A stretch of DNA of 64,000 bases from Candidatus Aristotella avistercoris (GTDB taxonomy: Bacteria; Bacillota; Clostridia; Oscillospirales; Ruminococcaceae): contig CAJFOV010000007.1 of NCBI GenBank assembly GCA_904397835.1, positions 1 through 64,000 on the forward strand, in the 5' to 3' direction. Every line of letters begins with the position of its first letter. Position 1 is the stretch's first letter. Below the pieces are notes generated by a model, which saw nothing but the letters and a program-made list of their open reading frames with translations, was not told where the DNA came from and ran no database searches. Of this stretch, positions 42,958-52,220 are shown in pieces. The position numbers and the translations under genes are program-made.

Positions 42958-45900
42958 TTACTCCACGTCGTAGAGTTTGGACAGACGCAGCAGGTGCTCA
43001 TATTTGCCCTGTGCATTGGCCGCAGCCTTGTCAAAGAGAACTTCAGCGCGATCAGGGAAGAAGCGCTGCAGGGAGCTGTAGCGCACCTCACCGATGAGGA
43101 ACTCCTTGTAGTCGGCCGTGGGAGCCTTGGAATCCAGCTGGAAGGGATTCTTGCCCTCCAGGGTGCGGCGGGGGTCAAACCGGAACAGGTTCCAGTAGCC
43201 GGCCTGGACTGCCTTCTTCATCTCCGTCTGAGCCTGGCTCATGCCGGCACGGATGCCGTGGTTGATGCAGGGGGCGTAGGCGATGATGATGGAGGGGCCA
43301 TGGTAGCTCTCAGCCTCGGTGAAGGCCTTGATGCACTGGTTGTAATCAGCGCCCATGGCAATCTGGGCCACGTACACATAGCCATAGGTCATGGCGATGC
43401 CAGCCAGATCTTTCTTCTTAACCTCCTTGCCGGCCGCAGCAAACTGGGCCACAGCGCCAGTGGGAGTGGATTTGGAGGACTGACCGCCAGTGTTGGAGTA
43501 CACCTCGGTATCAAAGACCAGGATATTCACATCCTCGCCGGAGGCGATGACGTGATCCAAGCCGCCGAAGCCGATGTCATAGGCCCAGCCGTCGCCGCCG
43601 AAGATCCAGATGGACTTCTTGGACAGATAATCCTTCTCCTTCAGAAGTGCCTTTGCCTCCTCGGAGCCGCAGGCCTCCAGAGCCTCAATGAGCTTGTCCG
43701 TTGCAATCTTGTTGGCAGCGCCGTCCTCCAGGGTGTCCAGATAACCCTGGGCAGCGGTCTTGAGCGCGGGGTTGGCCTCGCCCTCCACCAGCTTCTTGAC
43801 CTTGGCAATGGCGCGATCTCTCAGAACCTTCTGGGAGAGGTACATACCGTAGCCGTACTCGGCGTTGTCCTCAAACAGGGAGCTGGCCCAGGCAGGACCG
43901 TGGCCCTCCTTGTTGACGGTGTAGGGAGTCGTGGGAGAGGATCCGCCCCAGATGGAGGAGCAGCCAGTGGCGTTGGCAATGAACATGCGGTCGCCGTACA
44001 GCTGGGTCACCAACTTTGCATAGGGGGTCTCGCCGCAGCCGGCGCAGGCGCCGGAGAACTCCAGCAGGGGCTGCTTAAACTGGCTGCCCTTGATGGTGCT
44101 GACCTTGAACTTGTCCACAACTGCCTCATCCTCAGGCAGGCTGAAGCCATAGGCAAACTTGTCCTGCTCGCCCAGCTGGCTGTCCAGGCTCTCCATGGTC
44201 AGTGCCTTCTGGCCCTTCTTGCCGGGGCAGACGTTGACGCAGGAGCCACAGCCGGTGCAGTCCAGAGCGGACAGGGTCAGGGCAAACTTGCGGTCGGGCA
44301 TGCCGGTCATGGCGGTCATCTTCATGCCCTGGGGTGCGTTGGCGGCCTGCTCCTCAGTCAGAGACACGGGGCGGATGCAGGCGTGGGGGCACACATAGGA
44401 GCAGAAGTTGCACTGGATGCAGTTGTCCGGGTTCCAGACGGGAACATCCACCGCAATGCCTCTCTTTTCGAAGGCGGAGGAGCCCACAGGGAAGGTGCCA
44501 TCTTCGGCGCCGTTGAAGGCGGAGACGGGAAGCTTGTCGCCCTGCTGCGCGTTGATCACGTTCTGGATGTTGTTGACATAGTCCACCACATCCTTGCGCT
44601 CGCCCTCAGCCACATGGACGGTCAGGCCGCCCTCTGCCTGCTTCCAGGACTCGGGGATCTTGACCTCATGGACCTCGTTGGCGCCCCGCTCAATGGCGGT
44701 GTGGTTCATGGCGATGACCTTGTCGCCCTTGTTGCCATAGGTGGCGGTGGCGGCATCCTTCATGTACTGGATGGCCTGATCCGCCGGAATGATGTTGGCC
44801 AGCTTGAAGAAGGCGGACTGCAGAATGGTGTTGATGCGTCCACCCAGGCCGATCTCACGGGCAATCTGCACGCCGTCGATGGTGTAGAACTTGATGTCAT
44901 TCTCAGCCATGTAGCGCTTGACATCGCCGGGGATCCGCTTCTCAATCTCCTCCATATCCCAGCCGCAGTTGAGCAGGAAGGTACCGCCCTTCTTCAGATC
45001 CCCAACCATGTCGTACTTGTCGATATAGGAGGGGTTGTGGCAGGCCACAAAATCCGCTTTGTTGATCAGGTAGGTGGATTTGATGGGGCTCTTGCCAAAG
45101 CGCAGGTGGGAAACGGTGACGCCGCCGGACTTCTTGGAGTCATAGGAGAAGTAGGCCTGCACGTTGAGATCCGTGTGATCACCGATGATCTTAATGGAGT
45201 TCTTATTGGCGCCGACGGTACCATCGGAGCCCAGGCCCCAGAACTTGCAGCTGGTGGTGCCTGCGGGGATGGTGTCGGGGCTCTCGTCCTCTGTCAGAGA
45301 CAGATAGGTCACATCGTCGTTGATGCCGATGGTGAAGCGCTTTTTGGGCTCCTGGGCCAGGGCATTCTTGTACACGGCGATGATCTGGGAGGAGGTGGTG
45401 TCCTTGGAGCCCAGGCCATACCGGCCGCCATAGACGGGGACGTTGGCAAACTTGCTGTCCTTGAGGGCCAGAGCCACATCCAGCTGCAGGGGCTCACCCA
45501 GGGAGCCGGGCTCCTTGGTGCGATCCAGCACGGAGATCACCTTCACCGTGTCGGGGATGGCGTCGATCAGGTGCTTGGCGGAGAAGGGGCGGTAGAGGCG
45601 GACCTTCACCAGGCCGGTCTTCTGGCCGTGGGCGTTAAGGTAGTCGATGGTCTCCTCAATGGTGTCGCAGACGGAGCCCATGGCGATGATGACGTTCTCT
45701 GCATCGGGGGCGCCGTAGTAGTTGAAGAGCTTATAGTTGCTGCCAATCTTGGCGTTGACCTTGTCCATATACTCCTGCACCACGTCGGGCAGCGCGTCAT
45801 AGAACTTGTTGGCAGCCTCGCGGGCCTGGAAATAGATGTCCGGGTTCTGGGCGGAGCCGCGCAGAACCGGATGGTTGGGGCTCAGTGCATTCTTGCGGAA

Positions 45901-46506
45901 GGCCTCCAGAGCGTCCATATCCAGCATCTCTTTCAGATCCTCATAGTCCCACATGGCCACCTTCTGGATCTCATGGGAGGTGCGGAAACCGTCGAAGAAG
46001 TGGACAAAGGGCACCCTGCCCTTGATGGCAGACAGATGAGCCACCGCACCCAGGTCCATAACCTCCTGGGGATTGGTGGAGCAGAGCATGGCAAAACCGG
46101 TCTGGCGGCAGGCATAGATGTCCGCATGGTCGCCAAAGATGCTCAGGGCATGGGTAGAAAGGGCACGGGCAGAGACATCGATCACGCAGGGCAGCAGCTC
46201 ACCGGCCATCTTATACATGTTGGGGATCATCAGCAGCAGGCCCTGGGAAGCGGTGAAGGTGGTGGTCAGCGCACCGGCGGCCAAGGATCCGTGGACCGAA
46301 CCGGCAGCACCCGCCTCAGACTGCATCTCAATGACTTTCACAGGCTCCCCGAAAATGTTGGTCTTGCCATGGGCAGACCATTCGTCCGTCACCTCAGCCA
46401 TAACAGAAGACGGGGTGATCGGATAGATCGCCGCAACTTCCGTAAAGGCATAGGAAACGTGGGCGGCTGCGTTGTTGCCGTCCATGGTTTTCATTTTTCT
46501 TGCCAT
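42958..46506 (-). CDS. nifJ: Pyruvate:ferredoxin (flavodoxin) oxidoreductase
   Basis: Oxidises pyruvate to acetyl-CoA and CO2 with reduction of ferredoxin, the central anaerobic step. The single 1182-residue chain carries all domains: the N-terminal YPITPSSVMAE pyrimidine-binding part, a domain III/IV joint, two 4Fe-4S clusters (CIQCNFCSYVCPHAC and CTGCGSCVNVCPG), and the C-terminal TPP domain (GGDGWAYDIGFGGLDH, DTEVYSNTGGQ) with the proximal cluster Cys in ACAGCGETPY. Length is normal. The ATG has a strong ribosome site, and the promoter at 46640-46668 gives a leader of about 130 bases. Confidence 0.97.
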   Translation of the reverse strand: MARKMKTMDGNNAAAHVSYAFTEVAAIYPITPSSVMAEVTDEWSAHGKTNIFGEPVKVIEMQSEAGAAGSVHGSLAAGALTTTFTASQGLLLMIPNMYKMAGELLPCVIDVSARALSTHALSIFGDHADIYACRQTGFAMLCSTNPQEVMDLGAVAHLSAIKGRVPFVHFFDGFRTSHEIQKVAMWDYEDLKEMLDMDALEAFRKNALSPNHPVLRGSAQNPDIYFQAREAANKFYDALPDVVQEYMDKVNAKIGSNYKLFNYYGAPDAENVIIAMGSVCDTIEETIDYLNAHGQKTGLVKVRLYRPFSAKHLIDAIPDTVKVISVLDRTKEPGSLGEPLQLDVALALKDSKFANVPVYGGRYGLGSKDTTSSQIIAVYKNALAQEPKKRFTIGINDDVTYLSLTEDESPDTIPAGTTSCKFWGLGSDGTVGANKNSIKIIGDHTDLNVQAYFSYDSKKSGGVTVSHLRFGKSPIKSTYLINKADFVACHNPSYIDKYDMVGDLKKGGTFLLNCGWDMEEIEKRIPGDVKRYMAENDIKFYTIDGVQIAREIGLGGRINTILQSAFFKLANIIPADQAIQYMKDAATATYGNKGDKVIAMNHTAIERGANEVHEVKIPESWKQAEGGLTVHVAEGERKDVVDYVNNIQNVINAQQGDKLPVSAFNGAEDGTFPVGSSAFEKRGIAVDVPVWNPDNCIQCNFCSYVCPHACIRPVSLTEEQAANAPQGMKMTAMTGMPDRKFALTLSALDCTGCGSCVNVCPGKKGQKALTMESLDSQLGEQDKFAYGFSLPEDEAVVDKFKVSTIKGSQFKQPLLEFSGACAGCGETPYAKLVTQLYGDRMFIANATGCSSIWGGSSPTTPYTVNKEGHGPAWASSLFEDNAEYGYGMYLSQKVLRDRAIAKVKKLVEGEANPALKTAAQGYLDTLEDGAANKIATDKLIEALEACGSEEAKALLKEKDYLSKKSIWIFGGDGWAYDIGFGGLDHVIASGEDVNILVFDTEVYSNTGGQSSKSTPTGAVAQFAAAGKEVKKKDLAGIAMTYGYVYVAQIAMGADYNQCIKAFTEAESYHGPSIIIAYAPCINHGIRAGMSQAQTEMKKAVQAGYWNLFRFDPRRTLEGKNPFQLDSKAPTADYKEFLIGEVRYSSLQRFFPDRAEVLFDKAAANAQGKYEHLLRLSKLYDVE

Positions 46507-46639
46507 ACGTTTTTTCCTCCCTTTTCAATCTTGGGTTATTTTATGATGCCACAGGGATGGTTCCAACAATCCTTGGGGCATCAGAGGGTAACAAGATTTC
46601 TCTTTGGCCAAACAAGTTACTGCAGAGTATTACAAAATA

Positions 46640-46668
46640 ATTTTAGCACGTTTACCTTTCTCTGTAAA
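46640..46668 (-). promoter_or_regulatory. nifJ promoter
   Basis: On the minus strand TTTACA, 17 bases, TAAAAT. Confidence 0.65.
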
Positions 46669-46723
46669 TAGACAAAACGGCCAAATAAGACTCATTTTCC
46701 CCTTATTTCGACCGATTTGGAAA

Positions 46724-46752
46724 TTGACACGCCCCCTGAAATCCGCTATTAT
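46724..46752 (+). promoter_or_regulatory. Promoter of the CorC-type gene
   Basis: TTGACA (46724-46729), 17 bases, TATTAT (46747-46752), near consensus. The leader is about 63 bases. Confidence 0.75.
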
Positions 46753-46821
46753 TATATACATTATATAGAAAGAAATTGGGCATCCCCCCTTTCTTTCAAT
46801 TCAACAAAAAGGAGCTACATT

Positions 46822-48165
46822 ATGGACCCTGACAGTACGCGATCGTTGATTCTTCTGCTATGCCTCATTCTCATCCGGGCCTTTTTCTCTATGAGTGAGA
46901 CGGCCATCATCACCCTCAATGACAACCAACTAAAAAAGATGGCCGATGGCGGGAACAAAAAGGCAAAACTTCTGGTAAAAATGACCAGCGAACCCTCCCG
47001 TTTTCTCTCCGCCAGCCAGACCTGTGTCACTTTGACCGGCCTTGCTACGGCCGCCATTATGGCCATTGAATTTGCCCCCCACCTACAGGAGTGGATGCGC
47101 CCCACGGGGTTCCCCTCCGGCCTGTTGTATGGCCTGGCCCTCCTGCTGATCATCCTGATCTCAGCATTCTTTTTGCTGGTGTTTGGTATCTTTATCCCCA
47201 AGCGCATCGGCATGTACCACGCCCAGGGAGTGGCCTTCGCAACAGCAGTGCCCATCCGAGTCATTTTTACAATCATCCGCCCCTTTACTCTCCTACTGAC
47301 AGCTGTATCCAACGGCATCCTACGCCTGTTTGGGGTGAATCCTCATCAGCATCCGGAGCAGGTGACGGAGGAGGAGATCCGCATGATGGTGGATGTGGGT
47401 GAGGAAAAGGGCGTCATCGAGCAGAGCGACAAGGATATGATCAACAATATCTTCGAGTTCGATGACCGCACTGCGGAGGAGATCATGACCCATCGCACCG
47501 ATATGGTGGCTGTGGAGAGCACCGATTCCATCGCCGACGTGGTTCATCTGGCCCTGGAAAACGGCTACTCCCGGATCCCAGTCTATGAACGGGATGTGGA
47601 TAACATCATCGGCGTGATCCACGTCAAGGATCTGTTGGTTCTGGTGGAACAGGAGCCGGAAAACCAGCCCAAAGACGTACGCCCCTTCTTGCGCCCAGTG
47701 CTGTATGTGCCAGAGAACAGCAAGTGCAAGGACCTGTTCCGTATCTTTCAGGAGAAACGCGCGCAGATTGCCGTGGTGTGCGACGAGTACGGCGGCACCT
47801 CTGGCATTGTCACCATGGAAGATCTGCTGGAGGCCATTGTGGGCAACATCCAGGACGAATATGACAACGAGGAGGAGGAGTTCTCCCTCCTGTCAGAAAA
47901 CCTCTACCGCATCGATGGGTCCGCCTCTGTGGAGGATGTGGAGCACCAGCTCAACATCCAGTTGCCCAATGCGGAGGAGTTTGACACCATCTCCGGGCTC
48001 ATCACCGATGCTCTGGACCGCATCCCCGAACAGGGGGAACACCCGGTGGTCACCTTCCCCGGTGTGGAGTTTACGGTACTCCATGTGGAGGACCGGCACA
48101 TCGACCGGCTGCAGGCCCGATTGATCCCCGCAACAAAAGAAAATACTGAGGACGAGGAAGATTGA
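46822..48165 (+). CDS. CNNM/CorC (HlyC-type) transporter-like protein
   Basis: A 447-residue protein of the CNNM/CorC family, linked to Mg or Co ion export. It contains the DUF21 membrane domain (helices at about 3-25, 60-80, 95-120 and 130-160, with the conserved SMSETAIITLN), two CBS domains (FDDRTAEEIMTHRTDM and FLRPVLYVPENSKCKDLF) and a C-terminal CorC_HlyC domain (LYRIDGSASVEDVEHQLN). ATG 46822 is seven bases after AAAGGAG; the ORF extends 35 codons upstream, across the promoter, which rules that out. Confidence 0.9.
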   Translation: MDPDSTRSLILLLCLILIRAFFSMSETAIITLNDNQLKKMADGGNKKAKLLVKMTSEPSRFLSASQTCVTLTGLATAAIMAIEFAPHLQEWMRPTGFPSGLLYGLALLLIILISAFFLLVFGIFIPKRIGMYHAQGVAFATAVPIRVIFTIIRPFTLLLTAVSNGILRLFGVNPHQHPEQVTEEEIRMMVDVGEEKGVIEQSDKDMINNIFEFDDRTAEEIMTHRTDMVAVESTDSIADVVHLALENGYSRIPVYERDVDNIIGVIHVKDLLVLVEQEPENQPKDVRPFLRPVLYVPENSKCKDLFRIFQEKRAQIAVVCDEYGGTSGIVTMEDLLEAIVGNIQDEYDNEEEEFSLLSENLYRIDGSASVEDVEHQLNIQLPNAEEFDTISGLITDALDRIPEQGEHPVVTFPGVEFTVLHVEDRHIDRLQARLIPATKENTEDEED

Positions 48166-48190
48166 TCCCCTCTCACCGTCCGAACAGATG

Positions 48191-48229
48191 CCCAGCGTGC
48201 ACAACTGTGTGCACGCTGGGTTCTTTTTT
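48191..48229 (+). terminator. Terminator after the CorC-type gene
   Basis: A 13-bp perfect stem (48191-48203 with 48208-48220) is followed by TTCTTTTTT. Confidence 0.88.
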
Positions 48230-48363
48230 GGAAAAACTGTATCATTCGTCCTCTTCCAAAGGAAAAACAATCCAATCTCTCCCAGCCCCCTATTCTCTCT
48301 GACGCCTTCCAGAGATTCGTCAAAATAGCCAAAAAATATGGGAAATAATCTAGTGATAAGCCC

Positions 48364-48392
48364 TTGACTTCCGGATGTATTTCGGATATACT
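48364..48392 (+). promoter_or_regulatory. Promoter of the ArsR metal operon
   Basis: TTGACT (48364-48369), 17 bases, TATACT (48387-48392). Confidence 0.75.
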
Positions 48393-48399
48393 TTGTCAC

Positions 48400-48415
48400 A
48401 TGAACAGATATTCAT
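48400..48415. promoter_or_regulatory. ArsR/SmtB-type operator
   Basis: ATGAACAGATATTCAT, an inverted repeat with arms like the 12-2-12 sites of SmtB, CzrA and CadC. It covers the predicted transcription start, so repressor binding would stop initiation. Confidence 0.7.
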
Positions 48416-48431
48416 ATAAGGATGTGAGCAA

Positions 48432-48809
48432 ATGTCCCAACCCAAATTCAACGTTCCCTCTCCCACAGACCTTGGAGAAAATGGCGCCCCCCACCCCAAC
48501 GTAGTGGAAACAGTGCGCGCTGACCTGCCGGACGACGAATTCCTCTATGATCTGGCGGAACTCTTCAAGGTCTTTGGCGATTCCACCCGTATCAAGGTTC
48601 TCTATGCCCTGTTTGAGAGTGAACTTTGTGTGGGGGATATCGCTCAGATCCTGAACATCTCCCAGTCGGCAGTGAGCCACCAGCTGCGTACCCTCAAGCA
48701 GTCCAAGCTGGTGAAATTCCGACGGGAGGGCAAGGTCATCTACTACTCGCTGGATGACGACCACGTGCGGTCCATCATCGCCATGGGCGCCGACCATATC
48801 GGGGAGTAA
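48432..48809 (+). CDS. ArsR/SmtB-family metal-sensing repressor (CadC/CzrA-like)
   Basis: A 125-residue winged-helix repressor expected to leave DNA when it binds metal. Helix alpha-3 contains ELCVGD (64-69), the Cys-bearing motif of CadC-type sensors, and the C-terminal helix has His111 and His122 with nearby Asp110 and Glu125, like the alpha-5 Zn site of CzrA and SmtB. Both sites suggest Zn, Cd or Pb sensing. The recognition helix is SQSAVSHQLRTLKQ. AAGGA precedes the ATG. It is the first gene of the metal-efflux operon. Confidence 0.9.
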   Translation: MSQPKFNVPSPTDLGENGAPHPNVVETVRADLPDDEFLYDLAELFKVFGDSTRIKVLYALFESELCVGDIAQILNISQSAVSHQLRTLKQSKLVKFRREGKVIYYSLDDDHVRSIIAMGADHIGE

Positions 48810-48858
48810 CAGCAGTTCCAACGCGTATCCAATTTCAAATCATATCAAAGGAGAGATC

Positions 48859-49077
48859 ATGATGCAAAAGAAATTCAAGATCGAAGTGGACTGTGCCAAC
48901 TGTGCGGCCAAAATTGAGCAGGCCATCCAAAAGGTGCCCGGCGTACACAGCGCCACTGTCAGCTTTATGACCCAGAAGATGGTGGTGGATGCCGATGAGG
49001 AGAACTTCGATCAGATCCTGAAGGAAATTGTCAAAGTGGCCAAAAAGATAGAGCCCGACTTTGAAGTGGAGCTTTAA
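48859..49077 (+). CDS. Stand-alone heavy-metal-associated (HMA) domain protein
   Basis: A 72-residue ferredoxin-like HMA domain with the metal-binding loop DCANCAAK (a C-x2-C variant of GMTCxxC) followed by the usual beta-alpha-beta-beta-alpha pattern. It probably shuttles the metal to the ATPase encoded next, which has no such domain of its own. Two adjacent ATG codons (48859 and 48862) are possible; GGAG lies five or eight bases before them. A hairpin at 49094-49135 separates it from the ATPase gene. Confidence 0.87.
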   Translation: MMQKKFKIEVDCANCAAKIEQAIQKVPGVHSATVSFMTQKMVVDADEENFDQILKEIVKVAKKIEPDFEVEL

Positions 49078-49093
49078 CTCCATGATTACATAG

Positions 49094-49135
49094 GGTCCCC
49101 GGCATCCAGTCCCCGACGGAGCGCGGGGGCCTTTT
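49094..49135 (+). terminator. Intercistronic terminator-like hairpin
   Basis: An eight-bp stem with one G-T pair (49094-49101 with 49124-49131), a loop of 22 bases and then TTTT. It may lower transcription of the ATPase relative to the HMA protein. Confidence 0.5.
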
Positions 49136-49167
49136 GATTGCCCACATCCTTTTTGGGAGGCTTTTGT

Positions 49168-51042
49168 ATGACAAAGAAACAGAAAAAAATGCTGTACCGC
49201 ATCCTCGCTAGCGTCGTACTCCTGGTAGCTGTTTCCATTGCCTGTGAATGGATCCCGCTCCCTTGGTTTGTGCAGCTGATCCTCTATCTGATCCCCTACT
49301 TTTGCATCGGTTATGATGTCCTGCGAAAGGCGTTCCTGGGCATTGTCCACGGGGAGATCTTTGATGAAAACTTTTTGATGGCCATTGCCACGGTGGGCGC
49401 CGTCTTTATGCAGGAATACCGGGAGGCTGTGGCGGTCATGCTCTTCTACCAGATTGGCGAGCTGTTCCAGAGCTACGCCGTAGGCAAGAGCCGCAAGAGC
49501 ATCAGCGATCTGATGGACATCCGCCCCGACTATGCAAATCTGGAAAATCCCGATGGATCCCTGCGACAGGTGGACCCCGATGAGGTGGCTATTGGCGACA
49601 TCATTGTCATCCGTCCTGGGGAAAAGGTTCCACTGGACGGCGTGATTCTGGAGGGGCAAGGTACCCTGAACACCAGCGCCCTCACAGGGGAGAGCCGCCC
49701 CCGCAGCGTGCACCCCGGGGACGACGTGATCTCCGGCTGTGTGAGCACCGACGGGCTGTTTAAGGTCAAAGTCTCCAAGCCCTTTGCGGAATCCACCGTG
49801 GCCCGTATCCTGGATCTTGTGGAGAACTCCAGCCTAAAAAAGGCCAAGGCGGAAAACTTTATCACCAAATTTGCCCGCTACTACACCCCGGCAGTGTGCA
49901 TCGGTGCTTTGATACTGGCGGTTGCCCCCTCCCTGGTCACCGGCCAATGGGGTGTCTGGGTGGGCAGAGCCCTCACCTTCCTAGTCATCAGCTGCCCCTG
50001 CGCCCTGGTCATCAGTATCCCCCTGACCTTCTTTGGAGGCATCGGCGGCGCCTCCCGCTGCGGCATCCTGGTCAAGGGCGGCAACTATCTGGAGGCCCTG
50101 GCAGAGACCAGAACCCTTGTATTTGATAAGACCGGCACTCTAACCCGGGGTGTCTTCCAAGTGAGCGACCTGGCCCCTGCCCAGGGCTTTACCCAGGATG
50201 CCCTGTTGGAGATGGCCGCCCTGGCGGAGTGCTACTCCAACCACCCCATCTCCAAGAGCCTGCGGGAGGCCTATGGCAGGGAGTTGGAGCCCAAACGGGT
50301 CACCAATGTGCAGGAGATCGCCGGCCATGGCGTGGTTGCCCAGGTGGATGGCCACACCGTCTGTGCAGGCAATGCCCGCCTCATGGAACAAAATCAGGTG
50401 AGATACCAACCCAACCAGTCCGTTGGAACGGTGGTCTATCTCTCTGTGGATGGGGCGTTTGCCGGCTCCATCGTCATCAGCGATCTGGAGAAGCCCACCG
50501 CCAAGCAGGCCATTGCAGGCCTGAGGAATCAGGGCATTCGCACCGTGATGCTCACAGGCGACTCCTCCACTGTGGCCGATCATGTGGCCAAGGAGCTACA
50601 GATCGATGAGGTCCATGCCCAGCTGCTCCCCGGTGATAAGGTGGACTGGGTGGAAAAGCTTCTGGCGCAAAAGCCTGCAAAGTCCACCTTGGCCTTTGTG
50701 GGGGATGGCATCAACGATGCCCCTGTCCTGAGCCGTGCGGACATTGGCATCGCCATGGGGTCCCTGGGCTCCGACGCCGCCATTGAGGCCGCCGACATCG
50801 TGTTGATGGATGATGATCCGGCCAAGATTCCCCTGGCCATGCGCATCTCCCGCAAGTGCCGGCGCATCGTCTATGAGAACATCGTGTTTGCCCTGGTGAT
50901 CAAAGCGCTGTTCCTGCTGCTGGGCGCCATTGGTATCGCCAACATGTGGTGGGCCGTCTTTGCAGACGTGGGCGTCATGGTGCTGGCAGTGCTCAACGCC
51001 ACGCGGATGCTCAACACCAAGGGTTATCAAAAACAGCAATAA
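49168..51042 (+). CDS. P1B-type heavy-metal ATPase (Zn/Cd/Pb class)
   Basis: A 624-residue metal-exporting ATPase. It shows the class signature CPC in helix 6 (276-278, ISCPCALVISIP), phosphorylated Asp320 in DKTGT, SNHPI, TGDSSTVADHVA, and GDGINDAPVL; the last helices contain NMWWAVFADVGVMVLAVLNATRML with the conserved Asp of Zn/Cd/Pb pumps. There is no N-terminal HMA domain; a separate HMA protein supplies it. ATG 49168 is seven bases after GGGAGG. The neighbouring ArsR gene fits metal induction. Confidence 0.93.
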   Translation: MTKKQKKMLYRILASVVLLVAVSIACEWIPLPWFVQLILYLIPYFCIGYDVLRKAFLGIVHGEIFDENFLMAIATVGAVFMQEYREAVAVMLFYQIGELFQSYAVGKSRKSISDLMDIRPDYANLENPDGSLRQVDPDEVAIGDIIVIRPGEKVPLDGVILEGQGTLNTSALTGESRPRSVHPGDDVISGCVSTDGLFKVKVSKPFAESTVARILDLVENSSLKKAKAENFITKFARYYTPAVCIGALILAVAPSLVTGQWGVWVGRALTFLVISCPCALVISIPLTFFGGIGGASRCGILVKGGNYLEALAETRTLVFDKTGTLTRGVFQVSDLAPAQGFTQDALLEMAALAECYSNHPISKSLREAYGRELEPKRVTNVQEIAGHGVVAQVDGHTVCAGNARLMEQNQVRYQPNQSVGTVVYLSVDGAFAGSIVISDLEKPTAKQAIAGLRNQGIRTVMLTGDSSTVADHVAKELQIDEVHAQLLPGDKVDWVEKLLAQKPAKSTLAFVGDGINDAPVLSRADIGIAMGSLGSDAAIEAADIVLMDDDPAKIPLAMRISRKCRRIVYENIVFALVIKALFLLLGAIGIANMWWAVFADVGVMVLAVLNATRMLNTKGYQKQQ

Positions 51043-51052
51043 ATGACACAGA

Positions 51053-51086
51053 GCGCCGCCGGTTGGTCAACCGGCGGCGCCTTTTT
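51053..51086 (+). terminator. Terminator of the metal operon
   Basis: A 13-bp GC-rich perfect stem (51053-51065 with 51068-51080) is followed by CTTTTT. Confidence 0.9.
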
Positions 51087-51381
51087 ACCCATTTACCCGA
51101 AATGCCATCTCCATTGATGATGTTCCATTGTGGGCAAAAGGAACACCTGCCACAGCCAGAGATACAGCTTCCATAAGGATTGTCTGCCACTGAAATCACG
51201 GCCCTGTCTGTGGATCTGATTGGGCGGATGAGCAAATCATTCTGGGAATTTGTCACAGAATCTTGAAAGGGTACCCACAGCCCCATAGGAACACAAACAC
51301 CTCTTTGGCAAACTCCCGGCGTCAGGCACCAAGGGAGATTCCCTTTCTATCCCCCTGGTCAGAGGTATCACTGGCCTCCAG

Positions 51382-51414
51382 TAAAAATGGCCGGACCAAG
51401 ATGGTCTGGCCATT
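51382..51414 (-). terminator. Terminator of hlyIII
   Basis: A 13-bp stem with one mismatch (51386-51398 with 51402-51414) is followed on the minus strand by TTTTTAC. Confidence 0.75.
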
Positions 51415-51421
51415 GCAGTTT

Positions 51422-52135
51422 TTAGCAGGCGATGTAGAGGTAGGCGGTTAAAAAGTGCATCAGGCTGCCCAGGAGCACAAAGATATGGAAAATCTCGTGG
51501 AATCCAAAGGGCTGGGGCAGATTGGGCTTTTTGATCATATAGATCACCCCGCCAATGGTATAAAGGATTCCCCCTGCCGCCAACAGCGCCAGCGCCCCAG
51601 TCCCCATGGAGAGAAAGCCCGGCAGGTCAATGAGCAGGGACCACCCCATCAGGAGATAGATGCTGGTGTAAAGCCACCGGGGAGCCTGGAACCAAAAACA
51701 TTTGATCACAATGCCAATGATGGCAAAGCTCCAGATAAACAGCAAAAAAGGGATTCTCTTGCTCTCATCCAAAAATTGAACACAAATGGGGGTGTAGCTG
51801 CCAGCGATGAGCACATAGATCATAGAGTGATCCAGTTTGCGCAGACGGAATTCCGTCTTGGGATCCCCCACATAGTAGTGGTAATAGGCGCTGGCGGAAT
51901 AGAGGGCCACCAGCGACAGGCCAAACACCACCAGCGATAGCGTCGTACCAATGGGGTTGTGGCTGATCCATTGGGATTTGACCCAAAACAGCACTGTGCC
52001 GATCACCGATGCAACAGCGCCCCAAAAGTGGGTGCTGCAGCTCATAGGATCTCGGGGTGGGTGGCGTCGGCCAACGCGTCTGTGGGCGGTATAATAGGAG
52101 GTCATGGGCCGTTGGATCGCATCAGAGTGGTTCAT
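51422..52135 (-). CDS. Hemolysin III-family (PAQR) membrane protein
   Basis: A 237-residue seven-helix membrane protein of the hemolysin III/YqfA group. Conserved features are HFWGAVASVIG, LYSASAYYHYY, RKLDHSMIYVLIAGSYTP, and FGFHEIFHIFVLLGSLMHF, which place His and Asp for a metal-dependent site as in PAQR receptors. The physiological role in bacteria is unclear. The ATG follows GAGGTG by five bases. It is transcribed divergently from a DUF1836 gene, and a palindrome lies in its leader. Confidence 0.88.
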   Translation of the reverse strand: MNHSDAIQRPMTSYYTAHRRVGRRHPPRDPMSCSTHFWGAVASVIGTVLFWVKSQWISHNPIGTTLSLVVFGLSLVALYSASAYYHYYVGDPKTEFRLRKLDHSMIYVLIAGSYTPICVQFLDESKRIPFLLFIWSFAIIGIVIKCFWFQAPRWLYTSIYLLMGWSLLIDLPGFLSMGTGALALLAAGGILYTIGGVIYMIKKPNLPQPFGFHEIFHIFVLLGSLMHFLTAYLYIAC

Positions 52136-52158
52136 AGTATCACCTCAGCTCTATTAAG

Positions 52159-52173
52159 TAGTTTTAAAAACTA
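52159..52173. promoter_or_regulatory. Palindrome TAGTTTTAAAAACTA in the hlyIII leader
   Basis: A perfect 15-base palindrome just downstream of the hlyIII -10 box. Further AACTA half-sites occur at 52191 and 52251. It is a good candidate operator. Confidence 0.5.
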
Positions 52174-52185
52174 TTTTATATAAAC

Positions 52186-52213
52186 ATTATAACTACTATT
52201 CCGAAAATATCAA
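52186..52213 (-). promoter_or_regulatory. hlyIII promoter
   Basis: On the minus strand TTGATA, 16 bases, TATAAT. Confidence 0.6.
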
Positions 52214-52220
52214 GTACATC

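Larger units (their letters stand above)
46507..46821. other. Divergent control region of nifJ and the CorC-type gene
   Basis: A 315-base AT-rich gap with two outward-facing promoters (46640-46668 minus, 46724-46752 plus). A loose dyad around GTTACTGCAG...AGTATTAC follows the nifJ -10 box. No Rex box was found. Confidence 0.55.
51043..51421. other. Gap between the metal operon and hlyIII
   Basis: A 379-base gap with a terminator at each end (51053-51086 and 51382-51414). The 290 bases between them show no ORF of note, no repeat and no promoter that I can support. Confidence 0.45.

Noticed and set aside
42994..46671. A 1225-codon open frame on the plus strand, antisense to nifJ
   Set aside because: It mirrors nifJ codon structure, is Gly/Val/Leu-rich without family similarity and has no ribosome site. 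It is a shadow of high-GC codon bias. Several other long antisense frames (for example 11258-13471 and 23193-24740) were dropped for the same reason.
46507..46821. Rex or other redox-regulator site at nifJ
   Set aside because: No TTGTGA-N6-TCACAA-like sequence is present; the only dyad is loose.
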